From assembly GCA_964036045.1 (NCBI GenBank), contig OZ038384.1, positions 35,776,238 to 35,840,237 of the forward strand: 64,000 nt of DNA. Direction: 5' to 3'. Position numbers and translations under genes: made by a program. This document shows positions 32,767 to 44,469 of the stretch, piece after piece (the stretch's first letter is position 1; each line of letters starts with the position of its first letter). The DNA comes from Eutreptiella sp. 'Long Island Sound 2002' (lineage: Eukaryota > Euglenozoa > Euglenophyceae > Eutreptiales > Eutreptiaceae). Below the pieces are notes generated by a model. The model was not told the origin of the DNA. It saw only the letters and a list, made by a program, of their open reading frames with translations, and ran no database searches.

Positions 32767-33825
32767 GTGGTGGTGGGAGGTTCATAGATGTGTGGGGGGG
32801 GGGGGTTTGCAGCCCGCGTGCTTCACGAAAGTCATCACAAAGACCATGCACAGATCACAACACGCACCGCTAGTGCTGTATGCATCACAAAACACATCAC
32901 AAGGGCGGCACTCTGGGCAAACATTGCAGAAGCTACGAACGCACAACAGCCACAACTGCTGTGTTCTGACAACACACATCACAAGCATACAACGGATGAC
33001 GAAGACTATGCATATGACATGACATGCGATCCAACTCCGAAATCAGACATTTCATACCGGGTTATAGTCGTTCGGAGGGACACTGACAAGGGCCGAGTGG
33101 ACAAAAGTGGCCAAGATTTTCCGAGGGTTGAAGAAGGGCGTTGCCAAGACGGCATCGGCCTTGGCACAGTCAGTGAAGCTCAGCATAAGTGATTTTGTGT
33201 CTGAAGAGAAATGGCAGGGTACAGCAGGTTGCCCAATTATCAGCCAAGGTATGGGAGGGGTGTCAACAGCCATTGTACACCCAGACCCACAGAAAGCTGG
33301 GCAAAGGAAGACAAATGGGTTTCCACCCCAACCATTGCATGCACTGCCACAACACTGCATTTCATGGGACGCATCATCCCCCAGGACCCTTGAGCATTCG
33401 CCCAGTCGGCCCCTTTTGGATCAATATGTGAGTAAACCCCTGTCCGTATCCCTGTCTATGGCCATGTGCTTCATGGTCGAGCAATCACAAGATCCCAAAC
33501 GGCAACTTTTTTTAATGCTGTTCTGAGCTATCATTTCACAGCAAAGAAAGGAGCGAGCGGAGGTGCAGAGTCATAAGATTTTCACAGGAAGCTGCGTGTC
33601 AAATCAAAACAGCACTGTCCCATAAGCCACAGCAGTTGCAAGGAGGTTGCGGTTGCGGTGGGCAGCGAAGGCTTGTCGGACTGCAGTGCAGCGCTGCACA
33701 AAACACGGTGCCATCTGCTGCCCCTACAGCAGGCCACTCACCAGCACTACTCCATCAACAATACACAATGCTTCGTCTTGTCATCGGGGGACAGAGAACT
33801 CAAAGATGTGAAGAATGTAGTGTAC
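32767..33825. other. Region between the pogo element and U2
   Basis: Frames at 33107-33526 and 33636-33840 (both plus) have some protein-like pieces (IFRGLKKGVAKTASALAQSV), but no family or start can be supported. A G-run lies at 32797-32807. Confidence 0.3.
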
Positions 33826-34127
33826 TTTTTTTTGCGGTAAAATCGTGTAATTTTTTTTCCGTAAGACGTGTAAGTTAAAAAAAAATACGACCAAAAAAAT
33901 CGTCAAGTCAGGGTTTTTTTTTTTTTGCAGTAAGTCATAAAAATTGGAAAATTGAAAAAAAAACTCAACTTTTGCAGCATGTACGCAATATGCACAATTG
34001 CCGGTTGCGTACGGCACCCCGTAGCGACCTTAATGATGGGATGATGAGTCCACAAAGCACCAAGTACCCTTTGTGGCCACCAATTAGTTGGGACTCGGCC
34101 AATATAACATAGTATCACATGGTGTAA

Positions 34128-34255
34128 TTGGCACTAGAAACAAAATCAAGCTCAAGCAAAGAGTCCTCACAGGGCCATGGCCAACATCAGTGTGCCGGCA
34201 TTGGGAACAGAATCAGGTTCAAGAAAAGAGTCCCGACAGGGCCATGGCCAACGTT
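34128..34255. repeat. Partial tandem duplication in the U2 tail
   Basis: GACAGGGCCATGGCCAAC-type segments following AAAATCA(A/G)GxTCAAG occur twice here. A diverged version is in U3 near 36860-36910 and a weaker one in U1 near 23680, which marks a conserved 3' tail of the family. Confidence 0.5.
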
Positions 34256-34360
34256 ACCGCCACTATTATGCTCTCTGTGGCCACCAAGGCACTGGGATGG
34301 GGCCGATATAATAGCATGCTTATACGCTCCACCACTAGTACACCAAATAGGCGGAGGAAA

Positions 34361-35071
34361 CTATAGTGACGCTGAAAGCCAATCATGCACCTGCTGCAAG
34401 TAGTTGCAGAATGCACGCTTGTAGATGAGGTCAATTTTTGTATTGGTGGACTTGGGCTTTGCACCACGACTGGTGTTCAACTGACAAGCCATGCACAACT
34501 CAACTATCAGCTGCGTGGCCAGCTCATTGATGAACTGTGGGCACGCTCCACCTGGCCGGATGCATCTTTGGGGTAACAATCTAGCACCTTGCGCCACTCT
34601 CCACGGATGAGGACCTTGGGACGGGTGTCTTCATCTGTGGCAGGAGTGGCCATGGAAGGTTGCGCCTTGGCCTCCAGGCCTTCCACACTTTGCTCGCAGG
34701 AGGCATCCTTGCCTTTGAGTGGAGTGGCGGTGGTATGAACACTCTCATCGATCCCTGAAAGTGCACCTTCAACTTGGGTGCGGGGGGGGGGGGGCTCAGG
34801 AGGGCAAAGTAGCTAGGTCACCCCCTCCAAATCATCACTAGGCGGTTCAATGACCCGCACATAGCGATTAGCTTTCACAATGCTCAACACATCGTTGACA
34901 AAACCTGGACCCATTGGAGTGAGTCCGAAAAAAAACCCAGTGATCCACCACCAGGTTTGCGAGGTGCAAGCTATGAAAACCACAACACCAACCGCCCTTT
35001 TGGAATCCCAAGGCCCGGTGCTTGGTGGTTAAGCCGTGCTTCTTAAACGTTGCTAAGAAAGAGAGGATCAA
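34361..35071 (-). pseudogene. U2 Ulp1-protease remnant
   Basis: The protease core LGFQKGGWCCGFHSLHLANL at about 34953-35012 keeps Gln-x5-Cys. Upstream in the same frame is VWKPLSST followed by a TAA and LILSFLATFKKHG. Further on, RPKVLIRGE and YPKDASG (about 34560-34640) match U1 residues 704-726. After a frame change, KIDLIYKRAFCNYL matches the U1 C-terminus. Much of the N-terminal part is missing. Confidence 0.6.
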
Positions 35072-35149
35072 TTAAGTGGAGCTCAAGGGTTTCCAAACAC
35101 AAATAATGAAACACTCCAACTGGACACAACAGCCGAATGCACAAACAAC

Positions 35150-35420
35150 CCTTGCCGTCACAATTGGCCCACAAGTGGGCAAAACCCTTGCCGTCTAAGG
35201 GGTCGCCAACGCTTCAGAGAGGGGGACAAAATCAGCAGTGAGCCACAAGGGGGCGGATTGGCTATATCACCCCTGCCATCCAGGGGATCCCCAACGCTTC
35301 AGAGCGGGGGACAAAATCAGCAATGACCCACAAGTGGGCGGATTGGCTACACCGTCGGGGCGGTCCCCAATGCTTCATAGTGGAGGACAACATCAGCATT
35401 GGCCCACAAGTGGGCAGATT
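35150..35420. repeat. 84-bp-type repeats of U2
   Basis: About three degenerate units with GGCCCACAAGTGGGC and GCTTCAGAGCGGGGGACA, matching the U1 array. Confidence 0.75.
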
Positions 35421-35649
35421 GGCTGCGTACATGCAAAATCATGTAATTTTTTTTGCGGTAAAATTGTGTAATTTTTTTTTGCAGTAAAGTCGTGCAACTT
35501 TTTTGAGGTAAACCTGAGTACAAGAAAATCGTCAAATTGTGTAAATTTTTTTTGCGGTAAATGCAAGTACAAAGAAATTGTCACGTCGTGGAATTTTTCT
35601 TTGCAGTGAACACGAGTACGGTTTACACGCATTTACCGCAAAAAAATAC

Positions 35650-36510
35650 ACAAATTACAACATACACCTCAAGGACTTTCTTTCGTGAGCCACTAATGAG
35701 TTGGATTGGGTGTTGCGGACTGTGGTTGCAGTACGGCCCGGTTGCAGTGGACTGATCTGGCGCCAGGTTCAAATGAAACAACGAAAAAAACAAGAAGTCT
35801 CAAGTGGTGCATGTTTGCGTTGTTTCACTATGTAATGGACAACGCAGCTCTTCAGGTATTGGTTGCAGAAGACAACTTTGGTGCAGTCATCAGTGCAGAT
35901 TGCCATCTTGGCTGTTTTGCCCCTAAGAAATTGAGATTCCTTTATGACGGAATTTCCACTGGTCAGTGCAGAGAGGCATGCCATTGCAGCCAATCAAGAA
36001 AGCACCCCAAAGTGTTCGTCTATAAAAACATCAATCTTCATCCCCCGCCCCCCACCACCAACACAGGCCGGGGGGACTTGTGGCTGTTTATGCCTGACGA
36101 GCACAAGCCAAGATACTTGCTGTAACATGTGCTATATTTTGAGAACAATTGGAAGGTGATAGCTGGCATTCATCACACCCCACACACATACGGAACCCCG
36201 CGCCAAGCCTCCATGCCCCTCATGTATAGCAGGGAAACCGGTTTTCATCTATGAGAACTCAACACAACCGCATTGTCAGACATGCCATTGGCATGCTTGC
36301 TGAGGCTAGCAGCAGCCCGACCGGGATGCACTCCCTACCGCTGCAGCCTTGCTTAGAGTCTTTGCCTTTCCCAGGTGCCCTGGCTCCAGTCTGCCATGTC
36401 CCGTTTCATGTCCATGTCTCGGTGCCTTTCCCCGTCTGCCCCTGTCCCGTCTCTTCTCATGCCCCCATCCCTCATCGTGCCCAAAGCCCGGCCCCTTGCA
36501 TGGGGTATTT
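35650..36510. other. Between U2 and U3
   Basis: A plus-strand frame at 35706-36125 (139 codons) has no recognised motif. The rest is featureless. Confidence 0.3.
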
Positions 36511-36711
36511 GGTAAAACTTAGTACCAGACAAGGTAACATTTAGTAAAATTTGGCAAAACTGAGTAGAAACGAGGTAAAACTCAGAGGAAAAAATATCTT
36601 AAAAGTTTTTTATACACTTATATTTACTAAGTTTTACCTCAGTCTACTAAGTTTTGCCCCCCCCCCCCCCCGGGTTGCCGTTTTAACAAGGTAGTCAACA
36701 CTTCGATGGTA

Positions 36712-36783
36712 GGTGGTACTTTTGTTTAAGGGCACAAGGCCCCCGAGTCGATTCTCGGCCACTTGTGTGAGTAGCGCCCCACC
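36712..36783. ncRNA. Candidate structured RNA motif in U3
   Basis: The same branched fold as 23570-23641: outer GGTGG (36712-36716) with CCACC (36779-36783). Hairpins are GGGC/GCCC (36730-36742), CCGAG/CTCGG (36743-36758) and CCACTT/GAGTAG (36759-36774). The middle stem differs from U1 at two base pairs, both compensated. Its loop is TCGATT against TCTATT. Confidence 0.55.
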
Positions 36784-36922
36784 TAGGCAAAACCATCATG
36801 CACACCAATTAGTTGGCACTCGGCCAACATAACAAAATATAATTGGGGTAAGGCACTAAAAACAAAATCAGGCTTAAGAAACGAAACCTGGCAGAGCCAT
36901 GGCCAACATCTGTGCAAACTAC

Positions 36923-37320
36923 TTACAAGTAGTTACAGAAGACACGCTTGAAAATCAAGTCGGCCTTGGTAGCTGCATGGCACGGTTTGCCTCGCACTGT
37001 GGGATTATTGATGCACATCCCAAACAAAGCCGTTTCCAACTCCCCTTGCAGCTCGGTGCAAAATGCTTGGTCATTTCTCAGTTGACCATCAGCATTTTGG
37101 GGATATTGAGGAGGCACTGCATACCACTTGCAACAGATCCACACACCACGACGGATGTTAACAGCAGAAGCAGCAACAACATTAGGCACACTAGGACGGA
37201 TGTCAACAGCAACAGCAGCAACAAAAGCGAAAGCAACAGCAACAACAGCAAGGTTGGCTGTCCAGAATTGGCGCAACCCAACACAGATCTCCGATTGACA
37301 CAAGAACAAAGCGTGGATTG
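36923..37320 (-). pseudogene. U3 remnant of the protease-family C-terminus
   Basis: SEICVGLRQFWTANLAVVAV aligns with U1 residues 661-680. YAVPPQYPQNADGQLRND aligns with 715-732, and TKADLIFKRVFCNYL with the C-terminus. A CAG/ACA-rich triplet expansion (about 37150-37255) lies in the middle. The frame ends in TTGTAAGTAG, which could be a stop (TAA) or a GTAAGT splice donor. Confidence 0.6.
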
Positions 37321-37465
37321 CGAGTCCCGAACCCCAACTCAAGGGGCCACACAACAGAGCGTGGATTGAGAGTCCCTCACCCCATCTCAAGGGGCCACGC
37401 AACAAAGCGTGGATTGCGAGTCCCTAACCCCAACTCAAGGGGCCACGCAACAAAGCGTGGATTTC
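37308..37465. repeat. 58-bp tandem repeat, about 2.5 copies (U3)
   Basis: Units contain AAAGCGTGGATTG, CGAGTCCC and CCCAACTCAAGGGGCCACGC. They lie where the 84-bp repeats stand in U1. Confidence 0.75.
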
Positions 37466-37728
37466 AGAGTGGGGGGACAATATCAGAAATAGCCCACGAG
37501 TGGGCTGAGTGGCAGTAAGAAGTGGGAAAACCTTTTTTTGGGTAAGTAATTTACTTAGTAAAATTTTTTTTCTACTAAGTAATTTGCTTAGTGGAAAAAA
37601 ATTTTTACAAAGTAAATTACTTAGTAAAAAACCCACCCCCAGAGGAAAAACTTAGTGAATAGATTTTTTTACTAAGTTTTGAAACTTAGTAAAAAATTTT
37701 CAAAAAAATTTTTTTACTAAGTTTTACC

Positions 37729-39890
37729 ATGGACCCCCCCGGCATGCCCCAAATCCCATACAGCGAATTACCGCACTTGTAGCACCACGAATGCTTTGCC
37801 CAGGTGTGCGCGCATACACATGTGCACACCACGCGCACGCACGGGCACACGCACATTCTACCCTGGAAACTGCTTCTGGGAGTTCGCTACTCCACTCGGT
37901 TTCATTGTGGACAGCCCATGCCCGACACGTCCCTTGCTGTCTCAGGCCTCAGAAATACCCGGACGAGGTGGGTGGTAATATACCCAGCAATGTACCTGTA
38001 ATGTACCCAGTACGAGGAAAAATGGGGGGAAATGGGGAAAAGTGAGGGAGAAATGAGGGAAAATGGGGGGGAATGAGGGGGAAATGGGAGGAAATGGGGT
38101 GTTATGGGGGGAGGTGGGGGCTAGGGTGGACTGGTTTGGTTTCCCCATTTCCCCCCCATTTCCCCCCAATTTTCCCCCATTTTTCTTTGGGAGCGGTCAC
38201 CCTTGCACCCCCAACATACCCTTGCTGCCAATCAACACCATGTTTTTTGGCCTTTTCAGCCCCAAAATTCCCCATTTTTCCATCAAGCATCCAGAATTTC
38301 CCACACTTTCCCCCATTTTCCCCCATTTTTCCAAAATCAGCCCATTTCGGATAAGTGCACGGTAAGGTTCCGGAAACGGGTATTTCTGAGGCCTGTTGTC
38401 TATCCCTTCGTAGATCACCCTCCTGGAAACATACCGGATCGCTTTTTGCCAGCACATTCTTGCCGCATCACCCTGTTGCGAGAAGGGGTCGTGAGCCTTG
38501 AAATTACGAACTCATTCCCACGCTACCCTGCACCACCAATCTGGAATCTGGGGAATCCGCCCCCAAGGCACCAACCATCTCAGTACCCTCCACATTCCTC
38601 AGGCCCTCAGGCACCCAATCCCAACACACATCCCATCCTCCTGCCTCAGGAAGGTGTGACGGCTATGCAGTCATAATATCATACTATGGCGGCCTATGCC
38701 ACCCCTCCATGAGAGGCCCCACACTTCCGAAGTCAACAATTGTCAAACTGAGTTTGAAAACCCGTTAGACCGAGTGCGCCACTGGTCAAACGGAGTGTGT
38801 GTTTGGCCAATCTGGTTGCGCACTCGGTTTGACAACAACACCACCAACAACAACAGCAGCAGCAGCAACAACAGCAACAACGGATGGACTGACGTGTGAC
38901 CCATGCAGCATCCGGTGGCACACTGTTGCCTTAGCTGCTGCGATTGATATCTCTTATCGAGCAATGCAGCCGCCAGGCACAAAAAGCCCGTGTTACACTC
39001 GCGCTCAGAGCCCTTTTTAATACCAGCCCCACTTTCTGAGGAACTGCTGCGAAGCACTCCCTTGCGCACTCCCTGAGACGCACTTTCAACATTTCATGAG
39101 AACAGCAGAGAGGGTGCCTCAACGCACCGCGTGCACCGCGCGCTTTAGCCCGCTGTCAAGAGTCGGATTATTGCACCACTTTTTCAGGTTGTCATGATCA
39201 CTCTCTGAGGCACTGTCCAACACAGGCAGCGCATCATTGTCGCCATCTTGCGGCAATGGCGGCGGCGCCGCAACGTGGAGGGTCTCAGCACACTCCTGAG
39301 CGTCAACTCCAGGTGCAGCAGGTGCTGCACCCCCGACGTCGGCGGTAGGCTGTGGGGACGGACCGCAGTCGGAATCCGGAGAGTCCGCGCGAACAATGGG
39401 GAAGGTGATACTGTGTATGCCGTGAGCGCTCCTAACTGATGGCAGCACACTCTCGGAAGGACGAGAGGCCCACAACAGTGGCTGGCACACGTTCCCCTGT
39501 GGTGCCTCTCAGATAAAAGACACTACTGCCGGGCGCCAAAGGGTCCCGGGCGCCAAAGGGTCAGCATTCATTGCCATGTGCCCTGTTGAAAGCAAAGGAG
39601 GTGAAACCGAAAATTTCGAATCTACAAGGTGCCCTGCTGCCCAACCTGGGACCCCAACATGCTAGATCCCACGCAAACACAACAATTGGGCACCAAAATG
39701 CAATGCTCAGGCCCCTATGACCGCTTTGGGGCAACATTCCATGGTACTGCCATTCTACGCCAACCGGGCTAAAGTTGCACCGCGCGCACCGCGAGGCACC
39801 CTCAGAGGCGAAGGCACCAGACAACAGAGAACGGGGCCATGGCAGAAAAGCAGATGAGGCAGCGGATGACTGGAGGATCGGAGGGAGACC
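37729..39890. other. Intergenic with simple repeats
   Basis: Runs of GGGGGAAATG type (38010-38110) and the complementary CCCCATTTTCCCC type (38140-38345) lie here. A triplet AAC/AGC tract lies at 38825-38882. A 17-bp direct duplication CCGGGCGCCAAAGGGTC lies at about 39518-39559. No gene is supported. Confidence 0.45.
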
Positions 39891-39900
39891 GTAGCTCAGT

Positions 39901-41600
39901 GTGAACTTCCGGGTCGTATTTGGCCAAAACCTGTTCAAGACTTTCGCAATTGGAGCACATGTACAGGTCAGGGCCATGGACAATGGCATTCCATTTGGTC
40001 CGGAGTTGCGTCGTGAAGAGGCAGTGGTCATGCGCCAGGCTCTAAAGGGATCCAAGGCAGTGGTTGGGGCAGGGGATTCCACAACCTCGGGTTCTTATGG
40101 AGTTTATGGGCCCCAACACCGTGGCCTTCCCTGATCCACGAAAACAGAAAGAAGAGGCTGCACTGAGGGGTAAGCTGGGGTTCAGGCGCCATCCATACAC
40201 CCACAGCCCCATCCTGAACTTCCTGTCAGCCCAGAGAAATTTCCATGAAATTCTAAGCATTTTTGTATGCAAGTGTGGGCAGTGAAATGAAAACATCAGC
40301 TGATACGGGAAAACCTGAAGGGTGTGGTGTGACCAGGGTCTGGCGCGCGTGTTTGCGCATGGGGGTATTCCTCAGTTTACTGCAATGCTTAACACCTTTC
40401 CCCTTGGCACTTTATCTACTCACCTCAGCGTTGTCAATCACTTTGAAGCGACCTTCAGACTGTGCAGTCATGCCTCGTGGACATGTGATGTTCCGAGCCA
40501 AGACATTGCAAACGTCTCAAGGTGAGATTTTCATCTCCAACACTAGAGGCTCTTGGATTCACCAATGATTGGGCTGACGCAGCGTTCGTTTTGCATACGG
40601 GTCGTATACCCAAGTGACGCAGTCTGATCGCCCACATGAAGACCATTTGCAACAAAAGCCATCGCAAACCTTTGACGAGAGACGACATCTCGCGTATCTC
40701 ATCGACAGGTGCTGGTCCACCTGGGCGACCTGTTGCACCATTTCAACACAAAATCCAGTGAGATTTCTATACAATTTGGCCCTGTGTGAATCTCAGGCAC
40801 ACTGCAAACATATTCCTCTCAAATGACCCCATTCTGAGACACGAAGCCGATGGGCGCACTACAACTTCCATGTCAGCCAAATGGGAGATACCTGCGTGCA
40901 GTAGATAAACTTGCCAGAGTCTTTCACCCACTTGCTCTGTGCCCATAGACTGTAGTATTGGACAATGCCGATGTCGCGCCAGACCTGCACATCCTCCTGC
41001 AGCTGCTCTGACTTGAGCTCATAAATGCACATGCGTCCAAAGCCTCTGGTCTGAAAGAGTGCAACAGAAATGGCCACATGCCCCGATAGCGGCGGGTGTG
41101 TGGGACTAGAGGGTGGTGTATGAAAATGCTGAGGGCGAAGTGTGGGACTGAGGTCACCCTCTGCAAGAGGGAAGGGGGTTGGTACGCCTTCTGGCTCGCG
41201 GTCTGACGGACAGGAATTTTCCTAATGAAGAAGAAGATCGTGTCCCATCACGTGGGAGTCCAGAATTGGTACCAATCCCTGCACGAGGGGCAAGGAAGAA
41301 TCGTGATGCAAAGCAGTTGGGGTACAAAAGCTGCCATTTTGTTACAAAACACCTTGAGACAATTGCCATCCAACATCAACTGGTTGCTGATTGACCCTCT
41401 CTTGTGCTGTAATGCCGCCTGGTATGGCTTGTGTGAATGCAAACAGCTCTGCCATTCAGGAACTTATGGCACCGGGGCTTCATTGCGGGAGAAGCCCCTT
41501 GGAGGCAGATGGGTCCACAAAAGAGGACCAAACAACCACACATTTGGTTCTTGGAGGAGATGCGCTCTTGCTGATTTACCGTCCACTGAGACTAGCCACT
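39901..41600 (+). pseudogene. Possible broken gene, plus strand
   Basis: Successive plus-strand frames look protein-like: FRVVFGQNLFKTFAIGAHV with ELRREEAVVMRQALKG (39901-40080), RVLMEFMGPNTVAF with a KQKEEAALRGKLGFRRHPYT stretch (40085-40285), DRPHEDHLQQKPSQTFDERR (40614-40826), and KNRDAKQLGYKSCHFVTKHL (about 41280-41390). Frame changes separate them. Some could be introns (ATTTTTGTATGC near 40260). On the opposite strand 40859-41077 also reads as an exon ending in CAGGTATCT, so strand assignment is uncertain. No family is recognised. Confidence 0.2.
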
Positions 41601-42390
41601 GAGACTAGCGTAGGGGGGGGCAGGGGCGGTATGCCGAGGGGCACCAACTGTTGGTTTATCCAGGGGTGGGGGTTCACAACATATCCTACCTCAAAATGAT
41701 CACCACATCATGACGCTGGTTTGGATGTACATATGTAGGGTAACAAAATTCCGTCCCACACAAATTCTATTGCCTTTGGCAACGCACCTCAAAGAGGGGC
41801 CAATCACCGTCCATGTAGTGTCCCCAGAGATGGTTGCACAACACTAGCAAACAGTCAGATTGCACGGTTCACAATCCAGTGGCCGCAGCAAATCAAAAAG
41901 TCAAATTGTATTGCCTTCAGCAAGGCACCTTCAGAGAGGGTGCTAGAACGCTAGAGTCAGAGTCCGTCAGTCAGTCAATCAGTCAGTCGGTTAGTCGGTC
42001 AGCCAGTTACTCAACCAGCCAGGTCACTCAGGCAGGCAGGCAGGCAGTCAACCAGTCAGGCACACAGGCAAGCAGCTCGGCAAAAACACATAGTTTGGTT
42101 TTTCGGTGGCATCCTACATCTACAGGTAATGGGGAGCGCAATATGTACAGTGTGGCATCATGACTGAGCAGACAGAGCGCTTGGTTGTCGTATGACATTC
42201 CTTGGATCAATTCACGGGGCGCCAATCTGATGCCACTTTGTCACCGTATTCCACTTTGAAGACCAGGGTTCGAATCCTTCTATGGCGAAACTTTTGACCA
42301 CCAAACTTTTGACCCCCCCCCCTCACACACACACACACACCGCCAAGGTATGGGGGGGGGTTTGAGGCTGGAAATCGAAAAATTCATTGG
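41601..42390. other. Intergenic with a CAGT simple repeat
   Basis: A (CAGT/CGGT)n tract lies at about 41965-42062. A perfect tRNA-type B-box string GGTTCGAATCC occurs near 42265, but no cloverleaf can be built around it. A short CA repeat is near 42325-42340. Confidence 0.45.
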
Positions 42391-43139
42391 GGGATCATTT
42401 TGTCTGCCAAAATGATGATTTTACAAGGGATTGGACATCCAATACCATACCTTGGGGTATGCTATGCGAATGATGCCCAAAAAGGGGGGGTGGTTCATGG
42501 CGCCCGAACTTGCGCTTGATCTACCAACCCTCTTCAAGGTGATTTTCAAAAATTGTAAAGTGCCATGGACTCCTAGCCTGCCAACAGCAATTTTGAGGCT
42601 CTTGGGGGCCGTGGCCCTAGCTACAGGGGCCTAGCAGCTGGTATTTGGGTCCCCAAGGATGCTAGAGAACCCGTATTCTCACCAAATGATGACCCAAACC
42701 CATCCCAAACCCATTAGAAGGCTTTCAGAAAAAGTCTATTTTTCGAAAATTTTCAAGTGGCCCTGAGCAACTGAAAAAAAATTTTGCATAAGCGCCCACC
42801 ATCCAAACCAAAAGATCTTGGGGGTACATCTTGGGGGTACTCTAGCACTGTCAATGGCATGCCGGAATTCTGCTGCTACCGCCCCCTCCATTCCTTTTCT
42901 TTGTATCCTAGGGACGAATGATCACGGTGTGCATACACCCTGCTATTACGTGTACGCCACCGTACCTTGCACAACATTGATGTACATGTACCGCATTTTT
43001 GGCAACTGCCAACATACGGTTCTTTCAAACTTCCGGTGGCCATAAATTTACACCTAGGCCTTGCATTCGCCTTTATCATTCAGTCACTGTCTCAATGAAC
43101 CATACTGGAGGAATCGACTTATCAATGAATGCATGCAGT

Positions 43140-43230
43140 TAGTTAGCCAAATAGCTGATTGATCGATTCATGAATTGATTGTTTGATTGATGGAACCATT
43201 GATTGATTGTTAAATCATTGATTGGGCAGC
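43140..43230. repeat. GATT-type simple repeat
   Basis: Degenerate GATT/ATTGATTG tract. The duplicated copy is at 47270-47360, and a similar tract occurs at 62240-62580. Confidence 0.7.
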
Positions 43231-44469
43231 ATGGAGACCCTAGAATGAGTGAGGGGCAAGTGCTTTGCGCGCAAGGAGCCGACATTCTAGGGTGCAACCA
43301 AACCCCCCTAAATAGGGAAGATTTCCCAAAATATCGGCGAGCGCATCGGTGAGCACTTATTTTTTACTAAAACCTTGCCCATTGTGCGCATATTAACGCC
43401 CGAGGATGGCTTCTAAGCCCCAAAAACATGTTGCTTTTGGTTCCTACATTGGGGCCCACCTATGGAAATGCATCACTCCAACAGGGGTAACAAAACTTTT
43501 GGGGTTTTAGGAGGGGCTTGGGTGGGTGGGGGTCCATCTCGGGGGCAGCCCTAGGGAGGGAGTGTCGCATGAAAAATTTTGAGCACACATGCAAGAATAT
43601 TTTCAAAACGAAAAAATTTCAAAAAGATTCTCCATTCCGGGAGGGGGGGTGAGCGGGTTGGCTGTCCAAGGGTAGGTCAGGGTGGTGGTGGTGGTGGGGG
43701 GGGTGCCATGAAAGCGGAGTGAGTATGCCGGTTGGTACATCTAGGAGGAGTTTGGTGCTGCTGGTGGGGGCCGTGGAATTTGTTTTTATGTTTCTCATCC
43801 ATATCGTCATTCTCCACGAAATCTGAGCACTTTAAGTATGTACAAATTAGGTGAAAAACAACTTTTACTCCCTCCGATTCGCCTTTGGTGAAATTTGGCT
43901 AGGGTAGACAGGACAAACTTTTGGTTTGGCTTTAGCGGGGTGGGCGATGGGGGGAGGAAAACGTAGCTTGCACAAATTGCGAAAATAAGTGCAACTCACT
44001 TTTGTTTTCAGTGCAAGTTGCGTACCTTTTTTTGGCATAAATTGCGCCTTTTTCGGGCGAAGGGTTTTTTTTGGCATAAGTTGCGTATGGAAAAAAACAT
44101 CCTTTGTTCCAAAGGGGGAGGGGGGCACAAGAACCACCCAACAACCGCCATTGCTACCGGAGGAGGTAAAGCATATACCCCATGAACATTTTGAATACCT
44201 CAGGCACGGGTAAAGCAATGGAGCCGTGGCGTGAAGGGTGGTTTTTATGCTCATCGCCGGCAAATTATGGAAACAACGTGATGCACACCCATATGAGGTG
44301 CTCATCACGAGCGCAAACGAAAAAGGCAAATTGCCCTTCGGCCTTTGGCAAGCGGTATCAAAATGATTATATTGCTGCCGGCACCACCGGCAACGAAGCT
44401 CAAGCCAGCGATACCACCTGAGTCCGGTCACCTCGGGCCAACTATATTCTTCGCATGCGACAATAATGG

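Larger units (their letters stand above)
33826..35646 (-). mobile_element. U2: decayed U-family element
   Basis: Ends are inverted: TTTTTTTTGCGGTAAAATCG-like sequence at 33826-33850 and its complement at 35622-35646. A/T-rich arrays of GCGGTAAA and GTGTAATTTTTTT lie inside the ends (33826-33990 and 35430-35646). Protease-family remnants on the minus strand and 84-bp-type repeats (35150-35420) lie between. The terminal motif differs from the ACTAGGT type of U1. Confidence 0.55.
36511..37728 (-). mobile_element. U3: internally deleted U-family element
   Basis: Perfect 14-bp inverted ends GGTAAAACTTAGTA lie at 36511-36524 and 37715-37728, with ACTTAGTAAAA / TTTTACTAAGT arrays inside. The length is 1.2 kb. 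It keeps the structured-RNA motif and the coding 3' end, but lacks the protease core and zinc modules. This is the pattern of a non-autonomous deletion derivative of a U1-like element. Confidence 0.65.

Noticed and set aside
34040-34062. Hammerhead-ribozyme-like TGATGAGTCC
   Set aside because: The preceding base is not C, and there is no GGAC-GAAA partner downstream.
42255-42285. tRNA-like B-box GGTTCGAATCC
   Set aside because: No acceptor, D or anticodon arms can be drawn around it.
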